DNA of 64,000 nucleotides from contig NZ_BAABWJ010000002.1 of NCBI RefSeq assembly GCF_040372805.1, positions 355,274-419,273 on the forward strand, given 5' to 3'. Origin of the DNA: Pseudoteredinibacter isoporae_A (lineage in GTDB: Bacteria > Pseudomonadota > Gammaproteobacteria > Pseudomonadales > Cellvibrionaceae). Numbering within the stretch: the first letter of the stretch is position 1; each line of letters opens with the position of its first letter. Below, in pieces: positions 23,401-38,400 of the stretch. A model generated the notes under the pieces. That model did not search any database, was not told where the DNA came from, and saw only the letters and a program-made list of their open reading frames with translations. A program made the position numbers and the translations under genes.

Positions 23401-26400
23401 AGAGTTATGGATGTTGCGTTTAATGCCGCTGAACATGTTCTGGCGGTAGCGATCGACAATGGCCAGGGCGGCAGCTTTATTCGATTTATTGATGTGCTCG
23501 ATCCTGAGTTGGATGCGGCAACACAGTATTCAACGTTGAATTTAAATCGCAGTGAGCTTTCAGGCAGCGTCGTAGATATTGATTGGTTGGGGCAGCGTTT
23601 GTATGTATTGCTGCAACGCGCAGATACACTTGAACTCCTGACATATCATGACGTGGCCAATGCCAATTTTGAACGCCAGGTGATCGAGCGCGCATCGGTA
23701 CAAGCTAATCAGCGACCATCTTTTGAGGTTTATTACGGACAGATTCTGATTTCTACCGGCGCGGAATACTTGATTCTACGAGAAGACGGGCAGAGTGGGT
23801 TTTATGAGACCACTTATTGGCAGGAAGCTCAGGAGTACTACAGTGAAATCGCCTCTATATCCGGTCGCGTGTTCGCTGCAGTTGAAAGTGGTCTACAGGA
23901 AGTGGGGAATGGTCAGCTGGTTCTGACGTCAACCAGTAACTTCAGTGCCGGAATCAGCAGTGGCGAATCCATACAGTTTGCCTTTAACCAGCTACTTAAT
24001 ACTGACCAGCTCCTGCCGGGGCAAGGTGTACGCATAGAAACTGCTGCAGGTGATGTCGTGGATCCTGCAAATTATCAACTTGTTGCAGTAAATACACTTG
24101 GTGGTGCTCAGGTAGAAGTTCGCCTGTTGCCGGGTTACAGCTACGAGGGCGGATTGCGTATCTTACTTGAGCCTTCAATTGCGACCTTAAGCGGTCAGGT
24201 GCTGGATCGTGAGATTAGTTTTGATTTTGATCGTAGTCTCAAACAAAGACCTGAAATTAATTCGGTAGTTCGTTTCTCGGACGATACTGAATACAGCGAA
24301 CATTTCCACGCAGATGGCACTGAAACGGCCCGAGTCAAAGGTAATGGCTTCGGTCAGGATCCTGCGGCTTTGAATATCCGAGTGGCTAATGTACTGGTGT
24401 CGGCAGCTGATATTCTCAGTGTTGATGAGCAACAGCTGAGCTTCCGTGTACCCGATCTCAAATTGGGTAATGACGCCGTCGCTTTGTCTCTGAGTATTGA
24501 GCGTGAAGGTTTGAGTAGTACAGTACATGGTGCAATGATTCGCCTGCCTAAACTCGCCCTCGAAACCTTAACACCGGATTCTGGCCCACCAGAGGGTGGT
24601 GGCCTGGTTGATATATATGGCCGCGGCTTCGATGCCAGCACTCAAATCAGTTTTGGTTCGCAAATAGCAGGTGATATTCGCCTGCTGAGTGAAAACCATC
24701 TTCAGGTTCGTGTGCCTTCGGGAGAGCTGGGGAGAGTGGATGTCAGCGCAACATCACAGTTGTTTGCTGATGAAACTGCGACACTGGGTTCTGCCTATTT
24801 CTACACAGAAAAGCAAATCGGTACCGTTGATTTGCCTCGTGATAACGCGGCACCAATCAGTGCTTTAGCTTTGAGTGACCAAGTGCTCTACGCCGTTACC
24901 GGGGGTAGTTATCCCGTGGTTAACGAGCAGGGTAGAGTGTTGAGCACATCAACCAGCGTCGATGCGCAGTTAGTTCTGAGTGATGTGTCCGATCCATTGC
25001 GACCAGAGCTGCTGTTCCGGGATTTGGCAGGCAAGCAGTTGCCATACCATTTCCGTAGCACAATTAACCCTGAAGGGTTCAGAGACATCGAACTGGACGG
25101 CAAGCATCTTTATCTCGTAGGTGGGGATCGTCTGTATCACTTCGATATCACCTTGCCGAGTGACCCAAGTTTGCTGCGTGAATATCGCCTCAACGATCAA
25201 CTTCATGACGTAACGGCTGAAGGTGGTTTGTTGTATGTCGCTGGCGAGAAAGGTGTTTACGCTTATCGGGTTGGCCCCGATCTGGATCTACAGCGTTTAA
25301 TTGTAATGGATACCAATAAGCTGGGTGGCAAACCGAGCAAGCTTGCGCTCTCTGATGAATTGCTATGGGTTGCATTAGCTGAAGCCAGGAAAGTTGTATC
25401 AATTGAATTGCGCAGCGGTCTCTACAATATTGAACACAATATTGCAGCGTTAGATAGCAGTGCTAACAGCTATCGCCCTGAAGATATTCTGGTTCATCAA
25501 GATAAACTGTTGGTGTCCACTGGTGAGGGCGCCTCGGTACAAGTTTATCAACTGGGTGATGTTGCCAATAACGCCCGTGCTGAGTTGAGCTTGTTGATTC
25601 TGCGCCAGGACGGTGAAGTCTTTGCTGGTGACTTGGCGATTCAGGGGCAGGACCTTTACGTTGCCGCTGGGCAGGGAGATCTGCAGTTGTTTGACATCTC
25701 TACCTGGTTGGCGGGAGATTTCAGGCAGGGTTTGGCGCTGAAACAATACTATTCTCTGACCGGGTCTGCCGAGGCGGTTGTACTGGCCGATAAGAGTTTC
25801 TATGTGGGTAGTGCCTATATTTATGCCGATGGCGAGCCTGCCGAAAACCCGGTATCCGTTGATGCCCATATTGGCGGATTGGGTGGTGGTTTAAACACCT
25901 TTGAGCCGAAAGGGCTGGCGGTGATTGAGCAGCTGCCAACGTCGGGCGCGTACCTGCCTGTCGATGGGGCAATTGAAATTCAGTTCAACCGAATTCTCGA
26001 CAATAGCCAACTCGCATTGATCGACAGTAGTTTGTTGAGCCTTACCCAGGCAGGGCAGCGTGTCGAAGGTTTGAGTTCAGTAAGCACCAATAACGCGGGT
26101 TCTCGAATTCGATTCAAACCCACAACTGAACTTGATGCTGAAAAAGTTTACCAACTCACACTCAGTGGAGCCTTGAAAGATATTCATGGCAATTTGCTGG
26201 GTGAAGATTATCGATTTGGCTTTACGGCAAGCGCTCACCGTCAACCGAAAGCGAAGCAGCTGCAACCGAATGCTGGCACCTGGCGTGGTGGAAGTCGCAT
26301 CACGGTATTGGGTAGCGAACTGGCGAATGTCGATACGATTTGGTTAGGCGATAAATCCATTGCGGCCAGTGAGTTTGTGGTTCACAAGGATTCTGAAGTT

Positions 26401-29400
26401 CAGTTTGATGCGCCTGCATTATCGGTAAGTCCTGCAGGAAATTTGAGTGTTGGTCTGCGTCTGAGCGCTGGGTCGATGAACCAGTTTATGCCATTGGCCT
26501 TTACCTATGTCGCTGACCCTGAAATTCAGGAAATCGGTGAATATTCCCGGGATAGTGAATCCGTACTTGAACAAGTCAAAAGCTTTGAATTCAACGGTAA
26601 TCAACGAATCGGCATCCGAGGCTTGGGTTTGGGCGTAGGAACCCGAATTCAAATCAATGGTCGCCCAGCCAGCGGGGTGGAGTATCACAATGACAGTCTG
26701 ATCAGCTTTGATCTACCCAGAGATACGATTGGTACTTTGACGATCAGCCTGAGCAATTTGCCAAGTGGTAATGATCGTATTGAGAACACTCAATTGACTG
26801 TTGTTCTTGGCTCGAAGATTGGTCGCCCGGGGATTCATCAGATAAGCCGAGATGGCTCTATGCTGGCTATGTCTTCGACAAATTCTGTATCCCTGTTCAG
26901 TCAAATTGAAGCAGGATTACCGACGTTACTGTCGCAGATTCCGCAATCTGGAACGGTAGAAGCCGTCGCTATTTCAGAGGGTTACCTGGTCGTCGCCGAT
27001 GGCGCCGGTGATCAATTGCGTGTCTATGATATTGCGAACGTTTATTCACCTCGGGAAATCAATCAATTCGATTTGCCTGAAGCAGCAAGTCTGGACGATC
27101 TTGTGCTGCAAGGTCAGACAATATTGGTACGTACTCAAAATGATGTTTACGCCGCACACGTTAAAGCGGGGGACTTTGTTCGTATCGAAACCGGTTCAGC
27201 CATTGTTGATTTGGTCGCTGATAAGCAACACGCCTATGTGTTGTATGGTGATCGACTTGAGGTGCGCAGCCTGGAGCAACCTGAAACCGTTGCAGCCACT
27301 CACAATCACAGCCTCAGCTCAGCGAGCAATATTGTGCTCGATCAGCAGCGTGCGTTGATTTACAGCGCGAGCGGATTTGAGCTTCTTACTTTGTCCCGGA
27401 TTCGCAGTCAGCAGCAATTGCCGCTACTTGGAAGCTATACGGGGGGCATCGAAGAGCTTACCTTTGAGGGAGAACTTCTGGCTCTGTACAAAGAAAATGA
27501 GCTGCGTTTATTTGATATCAATCTTGCGTCAGGTTCGGTTATAGAATTAACGGAACTGAGCGAGGTCGACATAAAGCAATACACTCCTGACAACTTATCG
27601 TTAAGCAATGGAACGCTTTCCTGGGTTGATAGTGAAAGAAATTATCGCTTCGCGAATGTTCCTTTTGCAAACGTCGTCAGAGTACTTCCTGAGCAGGGCA
27701 TCGCATCGGCTAATGCGACTGTCGCTCTGAACTTTAGTGGTTCATCCGAATCCTGGGAAGGGGTGACATTAGGGCTCAAGGATCTTGAGTCAAATAGCGA
27801 CATCAGCGGTGTAACGTCACTATTGGGTTCTCGCTTGAGCTTCCAGCGAGTTGACGGGAATTACATCGAAGGCCGTGATTATCAAATCAATTTATTGAAC
27901 GAACCACAGCAAACTTTGGTGGGAGCGAATGTAAGCTTTGATTTGCCCTGGGATATTTTCGCTCAAGCATTGTTCGGGGCCGTGAAATTCGAAGTGTACG
28001 ATATTTCTCCAAATCTGATCTTAATTGACAGTAGTCACGATATCAGTGTGACGGGAGATATGCTGGAAAACATCACAGAGGTTTATCTGAACGGCACTCA
28101 GCTGGCGGCTCAGCAGTGGCGTTACGACGAGCAGAATAAAACCATTGTGTTGAGCTTGTCCGTGTCGGAGCAAGGCGACTATTCAGTGCGTTTCCGTTCG
28201 CTCTATCATGAGCAAACATTGCTTGGAGCTATTGTCGCTCAGGCACCTCTGGGTGCAATTCAGGCAACGACGGATAATGCTGCGGCAAATAATCTGCTGA
28301 GTGATACCGGTGGTGATACGATTGTCATCGCCGGGGAAGGGCTGGGTAAGGATCTCGTGGTCTATATGGTACCTTCCGGTTTTGAAAGTGGATACACACA
28401 AGCCGATAGACTGAACGGTGACTTTAGCAATAATCAATATACGGCGAGCTCTCCAGCCGTAGAACATGATCAGCTGTACTCTCTGATTTTGATTCGTGAG
28501 GATTCTGGCCAGGAAACTGTCTTGCAGGATGTCTTGACCGGTGTCGACGATACGTCTCCGATTCTGGAAGAACAGCAGCTCATGTCTCGCACTCGAAATT
28601 TGGTGCTGGAATTTGATGAGCCGGTTGTCGCAACAGCGATGTCTGTCCAGGAAGAAATTTTGGACTACAGCGCTAGCGCATTGCTTGATGTCAGTGCACA
28701 GTTTGATCTCGTTCAGACTCAGGAGAAACTTGAGCTTAAACTGCTTCCTGGATTTGAGTTGCGTAGCAATCGCCGCTACACCATTACGATAGAAGGTATT
28801 GCAGATGAGCGCGGCAATCAGCCAACTGAAACGCAAACATTGAGTGCTGGAGTCTTTACTCAGGTTCTGAATACCGAAGACAGCTTGGAACCGCGCAATA
28901 TTCAAATTCTTAACGCTGCCAATGATCAGGTACTGAATGAGGGTGATGCCTTCACTCGCGGTCGTCAGTATGAGGTGAGTTTCGCGGCGGAAGATAATCT
29001 GGACGAAATCGATGATCTGATTTTCAGAGTGCGCTTATCTACCGATGGCGGTGCCAGCTATGGCGCGCAAACCGAGTTGGCAAGTGACGAGAGCTTTGAG
29101 TTGGATATGCCCGCCGGCGTTGATTCGCTGTCGATTCGCGTGGATGTTGTTGATAGCAGTGGCAATTCGGCGCAGCTGATACTGCCACTAACGGTTGCAG
29201 ATCCGGATATTGCCATTGGTGATATGCAGCTGAGTCCTTCAAGTGTTGAAGAGGCCAGTCGTGTTCTAATCAGCTTTGAATTGAATGGCGATGTTGGATT
29301 GGTTCGAGAGGCGAATATTCGAGTTCTCGATCGTTGGTACCCGGCTGAAATTATTCTGAATGGCGAAAGCCAGGCTCAGGTTCAACTCTCTTTCCTTAAT

Positions 29401-32400
29401 CCGAAGTTGGCCGACATTGCACCTGTCACCGAGATACCCGTGCGTTTGAGCCTTGAGTACGGTGAGGGTGTAAATATCACCGCTGACAGCAGCTATACCT
29501 TGGTTCAGGACGCAACTGCGCCGACCATCAGTATTGTGTCGCCACGTGATGGTGACAAGGTCCCTGTTGGAGAACCTGTTGATATTATCCTGAAATCGTT
29601 CGACCTCTTCGGTGTTGATAGAGTAGAAGTCAGTATTGGTGTCGGTGGCTTTGTTGAGGCCGATAGCCCGACCTCGCATCGTTTCACACCTGATAACCTT
29701 GGTGGACTCACAATCGCTGCACGCGTTATTGATTCCTCCGGTTTGATTACTGAAGCCAGCCCAATCACAGTTGAGGTGATCGAAGGCCAAGCTCAGACTG
29801 AAGCGTTAAGTATTCTAAAGCCTAAAGATGGCGCTGAATTCTATGAAGGCGAGCAGGTAGAATTTGAAGTCTTGCTGGGTAAAGATCAGGGTACTTTAAA
29901 CCTCTTTATTGGTGGTGATGAGAACGACGCCCGTAATCCAACTCCGATCACATTGGATCGAACTGCTCAGTCGTCTGATCGCTTCAGCTTCAATGCCACG
30001 ATGCCGACGATTGGTGAGAGCGCCGTATTGTTTGCGACCTTGGAAGCAGAGGGTGCTCAGGATCGCCGGTTTATCAACCTGATTAAAGATGATGGTCTGG
30101 ACCTGGATCCAGAAATCACGGTTCTGCCCGAAAACAATGTATTGGCGGGTAGCGAATTGTGGTTGAAGGCCAAAGCACCAGACACCATGGAAGATTTCGA
30201 TAGCTCGTCTAGCTTGACGATTATCGATCCAAAAGATCAGGGACAAACTCAGGAACTGCCGTTCAGCGATGGCCTGCAGGTGTATCGCAGCCGTGATGTG
30301 GGAGCAGAAGTCTTGCTGCGAGCAGAGCTGCGGGACCGTTCCGGCAACAGCAAAAGCGCAGAAAAAACGCTGGCGAAGATTCCATATTTGAACACAAATA
30401 AGCAGCTTGCGTATACGGCGCCAGCTGGAGATCAACGCGTTGTGGCTTTGCACCACCTTCCAGGTGCAGGCTCTGACCGCATTCTGCTTGCCCTCGATAA
30501 GGCCGTTGAAGAGCGTTTTGCTGTTAACGATCTGTCGGGTAGTGAAGTACTGAGCGGTAGTGGACGCTTGTTACGAAGCGAAATGACGGGCTTGGGCCTT
30601 TTCTTATTGCTGGAAGATCAATCTGGTCAACGTATTGATTACTTCGCGCACACGACAAATGGCTTTGCACCGGTACAGAGCCTGCGTCTCTATGGCGACT
30701 TGCTGGCGACAGCTTCCAACATTGCTTATCTGCAGTTTGGTCAGCACGTGAGTGCCGCGGTGTTCACCGAAGAGGGGATCAGTTGGTTAGCCGGGATTCA
30801 GACTGGCGGAGAAATTCGCAGTGCTGAGGCTTCCATCAACGGATTGCTATTGCTCAACAGCGAAGGTGTTGAAGAGCTTCGAATTAATTATCAGGCTGCT
30901 GTTCCTCAGCTCGAATTGAGCAGCAGTATTGTTGCTGCGGGATACACAGAGCTGGCGTCTCAGCATGACAGGTTATATTTGTGGAATAACAAGCAAATAG
31001 CGGCGTACAGTCGAGGCCAAACGGTTCAGCATCTTCATACTATTGAACTGGCAGGAGAGGTCCGCGATCACGTAACCGACGGAGAGCTGGTCTGGCTGCA
31101 AATTGATAGCGACTTGTCGAGTAAAGCCTGGTATGGCTTGCGTGGCGAAGAGCTATTGGCGATTCGCACAGAGGGTTTTGTTAAGCAATGGTTTGCTGGA
31201 AACAAACTCTATGAACTGTATCGTGAGGATGACCGCGATAAGTTGTATAGCCGTTCATTGAATGCGACAGCTACTGCCCCTGTGCTGTCTCCGGTAGTAG
31301 AAGCAAATGTTCAATCCGTGGATATAATTCTGGAGCATAACGCCGAAACCCTGGGCGGTGCTGAGTCATATATTGTGGATACCTCGGGTAATTATCGCCC
31401 GGCCGCAAGAGGCTCGAAAGATGGTAAGCCTATGTTGCGTATTGCGCGCAGCCAGCTTGCTGCTGGTAATCTGCAGCTGTTGTATCGTGATCGCTCTGGC
31501 GCTGAAGAGCGAGTGGATTTGACGATCAGTCATACTCCCTTAGGCACTATTGACAGCGTTATTCCGGTCGCTGCTCAGGATTTGAGTCGTGGTGCAGAGA
31601 TACCACTGCGCGCGTATTTTGCGGATACTGCAAGAGTGGACGAGGCCTCAATAGAGGTTTCGGGAGAGCGTAAACTTGCTGTGGGTGAGCAAGCGGTGAT
31701 GCGTTGGGTGCGTCTACCTGAGGGTGGCGATACTGCAGACTTGCGCTACTACGCCAATGGCAGTGTGCAGTTGGAAAACAGCCACAACCTGATCGATAAC
31801 GATCCCTCACTGGACAGCGTGACCTTGGCGGCGCCGCAGAATAACCAGCGCTTTGCCGAGGGTGAATTAATGTCTGTTAGCTATCAGCTGACGGATAACA
31901 ATAGTGAGTTCCGCTTTGCGGTTGCGACTCTATCAAGTTTCGAAGGTGAGGAAGTTGCACGCCTCTACTTGCCTGAGAGCAATGGTCAATTTGCGTTGCG
32001 TCTACCGCTCTTGTCGAGCCAGCAGAATTTCAATTTGGTGGTTCGCGCTTACTATGGCGACAGCTATCGTTACTCAGAGCTTGCACGTAACATTCGAATT
32101 TCTCCGCAGTTACAACTGCCGGACGCGCAGTTACAAGGTGTCAGCAGTGCGGTAATGCGTGGCTCACGACTGCGTCTCTCGCATCAAAATAATTTAGCGA
32201 GTGATTTGCGTGCAACCATTGAAATTACCGATATCAATGGCACTGTATTGGCCAGTGGTGAGCGCGAAATTGACTTCAGTGTTAATGTCGCATCAGACGT
32301 GAACCAGTTACGGGTACAAGCTCGCGTTCGTGATCAGCTGGGCAATGAACGTTCACGTCAGTACCGCATTGCGGTTTATGACGGCTTGACGGCCAACAGC

Positions 32401-35400
32401 GGTTCGGCACCGACTTATGACTTTGCTCTGACGGCTGCGGATGAATTATTGCTTGTACAGGGAAGAACCGTCCGGAATTTGGCTGGTGATACGCTTCTGC
32501 AATTGGGTGGTACAGTTACTGCGGCTACCTATCTTGGCGATAAGTTGCTATTAGCCATTTCCGGGGAAGGCCTGAAGCTTTATGGTCGTGCTGATCCTGC
32601 TCAATCGTACAGTGAGGAAGCCAGTTACAGCTTGAGCGGTAACGTTGAAAGCATGAGTAGCCTGGCCCACGACCGACTCCTTCTCAATGTAGATGGACGC
32701 TTGGTGGCCTATCAAGTCTTTGGTAAGGAACTGTCCACAACCAATGTCGCGAGTATTCAAGGACAGGTTTTAGCTGTTCAGGTTCAGGGCGAGCACTTCC
32801 TGGTTCTGAGCAATACGGGGCTGTACCGTTTGAATCGCAACTACACAGTAGCAGCAAGCAGCAATGGTAGTTTCAAAGCTATGGCTGCGATGGATGGCTT
32901 TGTGTATCTGGTTGACGAGTCAGGAAACTGGCGTGCTTATGATGAGTCGTTCGATGAGTATCGTTTGAGCTTGAATCACTCGGCTCAACAGTTGATTCCA
33001 CTACAAAATGAACTTCTGGTATTAGACGGAGATAAGGGCAGAGCTCAATTAATTGACTTCCGTAATCCGTTCTTGCCTGAGGTGCGTGGTAGCTTTGTTA
33101 TACCGACTGCCACAGAAGCTGATTCTGCTTTCCTGTATGGAGGTGAACTGTTCCTGGGTGGCAGCAGTCAGCAGAAATTGTCATTGGCATCAGCGGCTAG
33201 CGGTCTACTGAAACTGTATGAAGATGACAGACCTAAGGGTAATGTCAGCAGTGTTGCTATTGATCGGGGCTACTATTTGGCCGCTGCCGATTACTACGGC
33301 AGTATTTCCCAGCATCTGGACGAAAACGGACAGTGGGATATTCAGGTTGTGCCTGCGCCTTATCAGGAGAGCGCCCAAATTGTTGACGCGGAAGCGGGCA
33401 GGGCCTTTGTCTTGCAACGTGGCGTCCAGCGTATTCTGGATCTGCGCAAACTTCTTGATCAGAAAACCGAAGCTCTACTGCAAGGTGCTCAGTTCGAAGA
33501 CTTTGCGTTGAGCAATACCCGATTGGCCGCCAGCGTAGGTAATCAACTCTACATGGTTGATCTGGATCAGAGTGGTCAGGGTTCTCTCGAAGTTGGCGCC
33601 AGTGAGCCCATCAGTGCTCTAGCGGTGGCAGACAAGTTGGTTTACACCGCAGATGGCCAGGGTGTGGTTTATCAGGTCGCCACAGAGCTTCCGATCGAAA
33701 GTGGACGTGAAAATATCCAGGCCCTGTTCAATGCGGGCGAAGCGGTCAGTCAACTGGCAGCGAGTGGAGATCACTTGTTCTACGGTGCTGGACATCGTAT
33801 CCACCGCTACACAATTGCCAGCTTGCTGGACGAATCGTTCGACCTTGAAGGTTCTGTATCAGCGCTGGCGTATCGTCAGGGGATGGTTTGGTTTGCTGTC
33901 GGTAAGAAACTGTACCGTAGCGATGCATACAACTGGACTCAACCCGAGTTGGTACTGGAACTCGATGTCACGGTTCAGGATATTGCTATTGATGGTGATC
34001 GCTTGCTGTTGGCATTGGGTGAAAACGGTTTGGAAATTTACCGTATAGCGACTTCAATGCTGGCCGCAGATCCAAGTTTGGCTAACCCTGCCAGTATGAA
34101 AGTTTTGCAGCAGGGTGATGAAATCGAACTGAGTCTGGCTGATACCAGCGGTGTTCGGGCGGTGGACTACTACGTGGACGGCCGCTTGCTCAGTCGTCAG
34201 ACGGCCGAACCGTTTGCCACACGCGTCATGTTGCCGGCGGATTTACGTAATGGTCAGACCTTTGATGTCAGTGCCAAAATTGAAAGCGTTTATGGCCTGC
34301 ATCGTGAATCCGTGGCTCGCTCCCTGGTATTGCAGGGTGAGAATCAGCCGAGCAATAATTTCCGTATCGGTATGGATTTGACCAAACCGCATCGCAATTT
34401 GTATCTGCCAAATCCGGTTCAGATTGAAGCGTACGTGCTGAACAGCAGTCAGCCAATCCAGCAAGTGGAATTCTACGAAGCCGACAGTGCATCAGGTCCA
34501 TTTACACTAATTGCCAAACGTACTGGCCCGGTTTATTCGGTTCAGAAATTCTATGAGTTGGACGCCAATAAGTTTATCAAGGCGCGTGCTATCGATATCT
34601 ACGGAAACTTCACCGAGACACCGGCTCAGGCTGTAACGCGTCTTGTTGATCCGTTCGCTCCGGAAGTTGAGTTGCAAATTGAGGGCTTGATTAAAAATGG
34701 TAATCCGGTGGCAGGCCGACCCTTTACCATTTTGGCGAAGTCTTCCGATACTGGAAGTGGAGTGGACACGGCATTCCTGAAACGCAACGGCTTGATTGTT
34801 GCTGTTGCTCGTGGTGGTGATGACATCAGTTACACCGAAACCGCGCCAGAATTGGGTACACAGCTGAACTTTGAAATCGAAGCGCTTGATTTCAGTGATA
34901 ACAAATCCAGCAGCACCCTTAACCTGACGGTGTTGAATGATTTGTTGCCTAGTATCGATGAAGTTCGAGTGGGTGATGATATCTATGAACGCGAAGAGTT
35001 CAGGGTAGAAGTTCGAGCCAGCGACGATATTAGTGTTGCTGCCATCGAATTGAACTGGCAGGGCGAGCGTATTGAGATGAATCTTGGCAAGGACTATGCC
35101 GGTTTCTATCGTCATCAATTGAAGGACAATCGTTCTGGACGTGTGAGCGGTCAAATAGATGAGCCTTTGGTAGTCAAAGTCATTGATAGCAGTGGTCAGG
35201 TTCAGACTCAAAATGATTCTGTAACGATTAAAGAGAATAAAGCCCCTGAAGCTGACAAGCTGAGCATTGTTAAGCCCACCAGTGGTTATTATGGTTTCCG
35301 AAACATTATCCGTGTGAGTAATCTTCGTGAGGCCAATGGCGAAAATCGACGGGAGTACTTGAATCTGGAGTTGATCCAGGAAGATCAGGACGGTACGCCA

Positions 35401-38400
35401 ATTAAGGTTCACAAAGCATATACCGCTGACGAGTCTAAATACTTCGAGGTCACTGCTGATCCGGGTTCCAGTGCAGATGATATTTACCGCTTCCGAATCA
35501 AGCTGATCGACGAGCTGGGCCAAGAATCTCTCACTGAGGTGCAGAGTTTCCCGCTTAACGCCTTGCCTGATCAGTTACGATTTGTCGATGAGGTCGGCGT
35601 GAACCCCGGTGTCGCTACTGTCGGCTCGGAGCTTACCTTTAAGCTGTTGGTTCTGGATGGTTCCGGTATTGCGATTTCAGGTGCCGAAGTGGATTTGGTT
35701 CTGCGTACCGCAAATGGGTCGCATATTCAGGATATCGCGAACGGTCTACCGAGTGATGAAAACGGAATCGTTAACTTCGCTTGGACCAGTCCAAGCGAAG
35801 CAGCAGCTTATAAAGTTGTTGCAAGATCAAGAACTGTTGTCGGTTTACAAGCCGAACACGAGTTGCAGTTGATATCTGGCGACCAGAGTAGTGTATCGAT
35901 TGATTACATAGAAGCGGTGAAGCCAGGTGAAACTGCGACAATAACTGCTCGAGTGTTGGATAAGGACGGCAATGTTGTTGTTCAGAATTCGTCCTCCAAG
36001 GTTTCGTTGACAATTACTGAACCGCTATTCCACTTTGGTTTTGCAGAAGGTGTTGTGATCGAGCCGCTGCAACCGGAAGGTGAGAAAGCGACAGTGACCC
36101 TGAATGAAGGTGAGCTGAGTGTGGACTTATCAGCAAGCGTTAAGGGCGGGGATTATGAACTGACGGTTCTAGTCGATGGTCAGGAACTGCCGATTGTTTA
36201 TGACAATGACGGTGAGAGTGCTACTGACCCGGTAAGTGTTGACGCGATTCCATTGACGGTAAGCTATGGCAGCCCGCAGGGCTTCGCGATGGAAACCATA
36301 GCCATGAGCAATCACCAGTTTGGACGCGAAGACGTTCTGGAAACCGGTGAAACGGCCACTGTATCCCTGGCCTTGGTAGACGAATACGGAAACCGAGTTA
36401 AAACAATAGACAATGCAGGCCAAACTCAGGATGCCAACCTGACGGTGAACATTAGTGAAAACGGCGAATCTCAGATTAATGGTCAGGCTGACAGCGCGAC
36501 GCTGCAAATTTCTGCGGGTTACGTAGAGTTCGCAGTTCAAAATGACGAAGTTGAAACCATCGAGTTGAACTTGTCTTCTGTGACGCCGCAGCTCTCGGGT
36601 GTCGATAATAGTGCGAGCCATTCGCTGGTCTTTGCTCGTCGTCCTGCTGCGATCAATCAGCGTCGCTTTGTACAAACGCGTGATGATGATCCAGCACTGA
36701 TTGAATTTACCTTTAGCGAACCGGTGAAGCAGCAAAGCTCCGCCGATATGGTTCGTTTGCTTCTGGACGATCAGGAAGTATCAGGCTTGACAGAATTGTC
36801 CGACAGCACTGTCAGTTTCACATTCGTTGAAGCCATGGAACTGGGGCGTTGCTACCAGTTCACAACAGTGGGTTCGAGTTTGGTATCGGTTGCGGATGAT
36901 ACGCCAGTACTGGAACGTGCCGCTAACTTGTGTGCTCCTGTGATTTCAATTCCTGCACAGCCTGATCCGTACATGCTTGAAGGCAGCAGTGAGAATCTGG
37001 TAGTTACGACGGCAGCGAACTTTAATCCAAATGGCTTTGAAGGCATGGAACTCAGGGTGGCGGGTGAAAGCTTCTTTGTGAGCTATCCAGAGTTGCAGTT
37101 TACGGTTCCTACCACTACGGGTACCGCCGCAAATGATGGAGACAGTTTTGATATCGAGCTTGAGATAGTGGGGGCAGGGACCCCAATGGATGTTGCCAAT
37201 ACCCGCTCGATTCGCATTCTCCAGCGTGATGGTGATTTCGATAACGATGGCCTCAACAATGCATTGGAAGTTCTGCTGCAATTGGATCCAATTTCCTCGG
37301 ATTCCAATGGCGATGGTACTGATGACGGGGCAGAGGACAGCGATAACGATGGTTTGAGTAACAGCGATGAACTGAGCCGAGGCACTGAGCCGTTTAATCC
37401 GGATTCCGACGATGACGGATTAAACGATGGTGTTGAAGTGAATACTCATGGTACCGACCCATTGAATCCGGATCATGACAATGACGACATTCCGGATGGT
37501 CTTGAAGTCGCGACGGGCAGCTCGCCTACCGATCCTGCATCGGGTGATATCAGTAGCGCAGTTACCGCGATAGTGGTTAATCCATCCGATATTTTGATCG
37601 ACCTGGACGCCGCCAATGAGGTTAGTCTTGAAGTGACGGCGACGGCCGAAGCTGCTGGACGTCAGTATGAACTGAATGTCAGTGAGAACCGCTTCGGCAC
37701 TCAATACACTTCAAACGACAGCAGCATTATTGAATCTCTGGGCAATGGCCGGTTCGCATTGCGCAAAGATGGTGAGACCAGTATCGATATTGCTCTGGGT
37801 TCCGCGAACGCAAATATCCCAGTGAAGATCAATCCTGGTGTCGGTCCTCAAGGTGCCTGGCGTTTGCGACCAATGTTGCCAGCCCAGCGCCTATATGCTG
37901 GCAGTAACCACGCTAAGTTGTGGTTGGAGTATCAGGATACGCAGGCGGTTGGTGAACTGATGTCTGTGAAGCTGGACGGTCAGGCTATGAACTTTAAAGT
38001 CAATAGTTTATTGCCTTCATGGATTCACAGGGCGCCTAAACTGATTGAAAACGGTCAAATTGAGGAGGTGGTTTACGATCCTGCCAGTGGTGGGTATCTG
38101 CCTCTGTTTGTGCGTTTTGATTATATTGGAGGCTACCTCGATCTCTACACAAGATTGTGTACCGATTCTGGTTGCTCCAATACTGTGAGTCGTGATCAAA
38201 CTTTGATGATAGATGACGGTAGTCCTAGTGCTGATGATCGAATTGAGAATGAGGATGACCTAAAGCCTGGTAACTCTTATATTTTGGTAGTTACTGTTCG
38301 TTCCGAGGCTTTGAAAATGGAAGATATTTTGGCTAACAAACCCATACAGCCTTCAAATCCTCCGTCTCAGCCAGGTAATTTGTTTGTGAGCCTGTCTTTT

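Noticed and set aside
28183..28905. A 240-codon open frame on the minus strand
   Set aside because: Same reason: it is antisense to the TIG and SbsA-like domains of block 7, with Cys- and Ile-rich unstructured translation.
34507..35523. A 338-codon open frame on the minus strand inside the giant gene
   Set aside because: It is antisense to Ig-like coding sequence with a perfect domain pattern, its translation shows no domain or hydrophobic logic, and it has no ribosome site. Long antisense frames follow from the codon use of the real gene.
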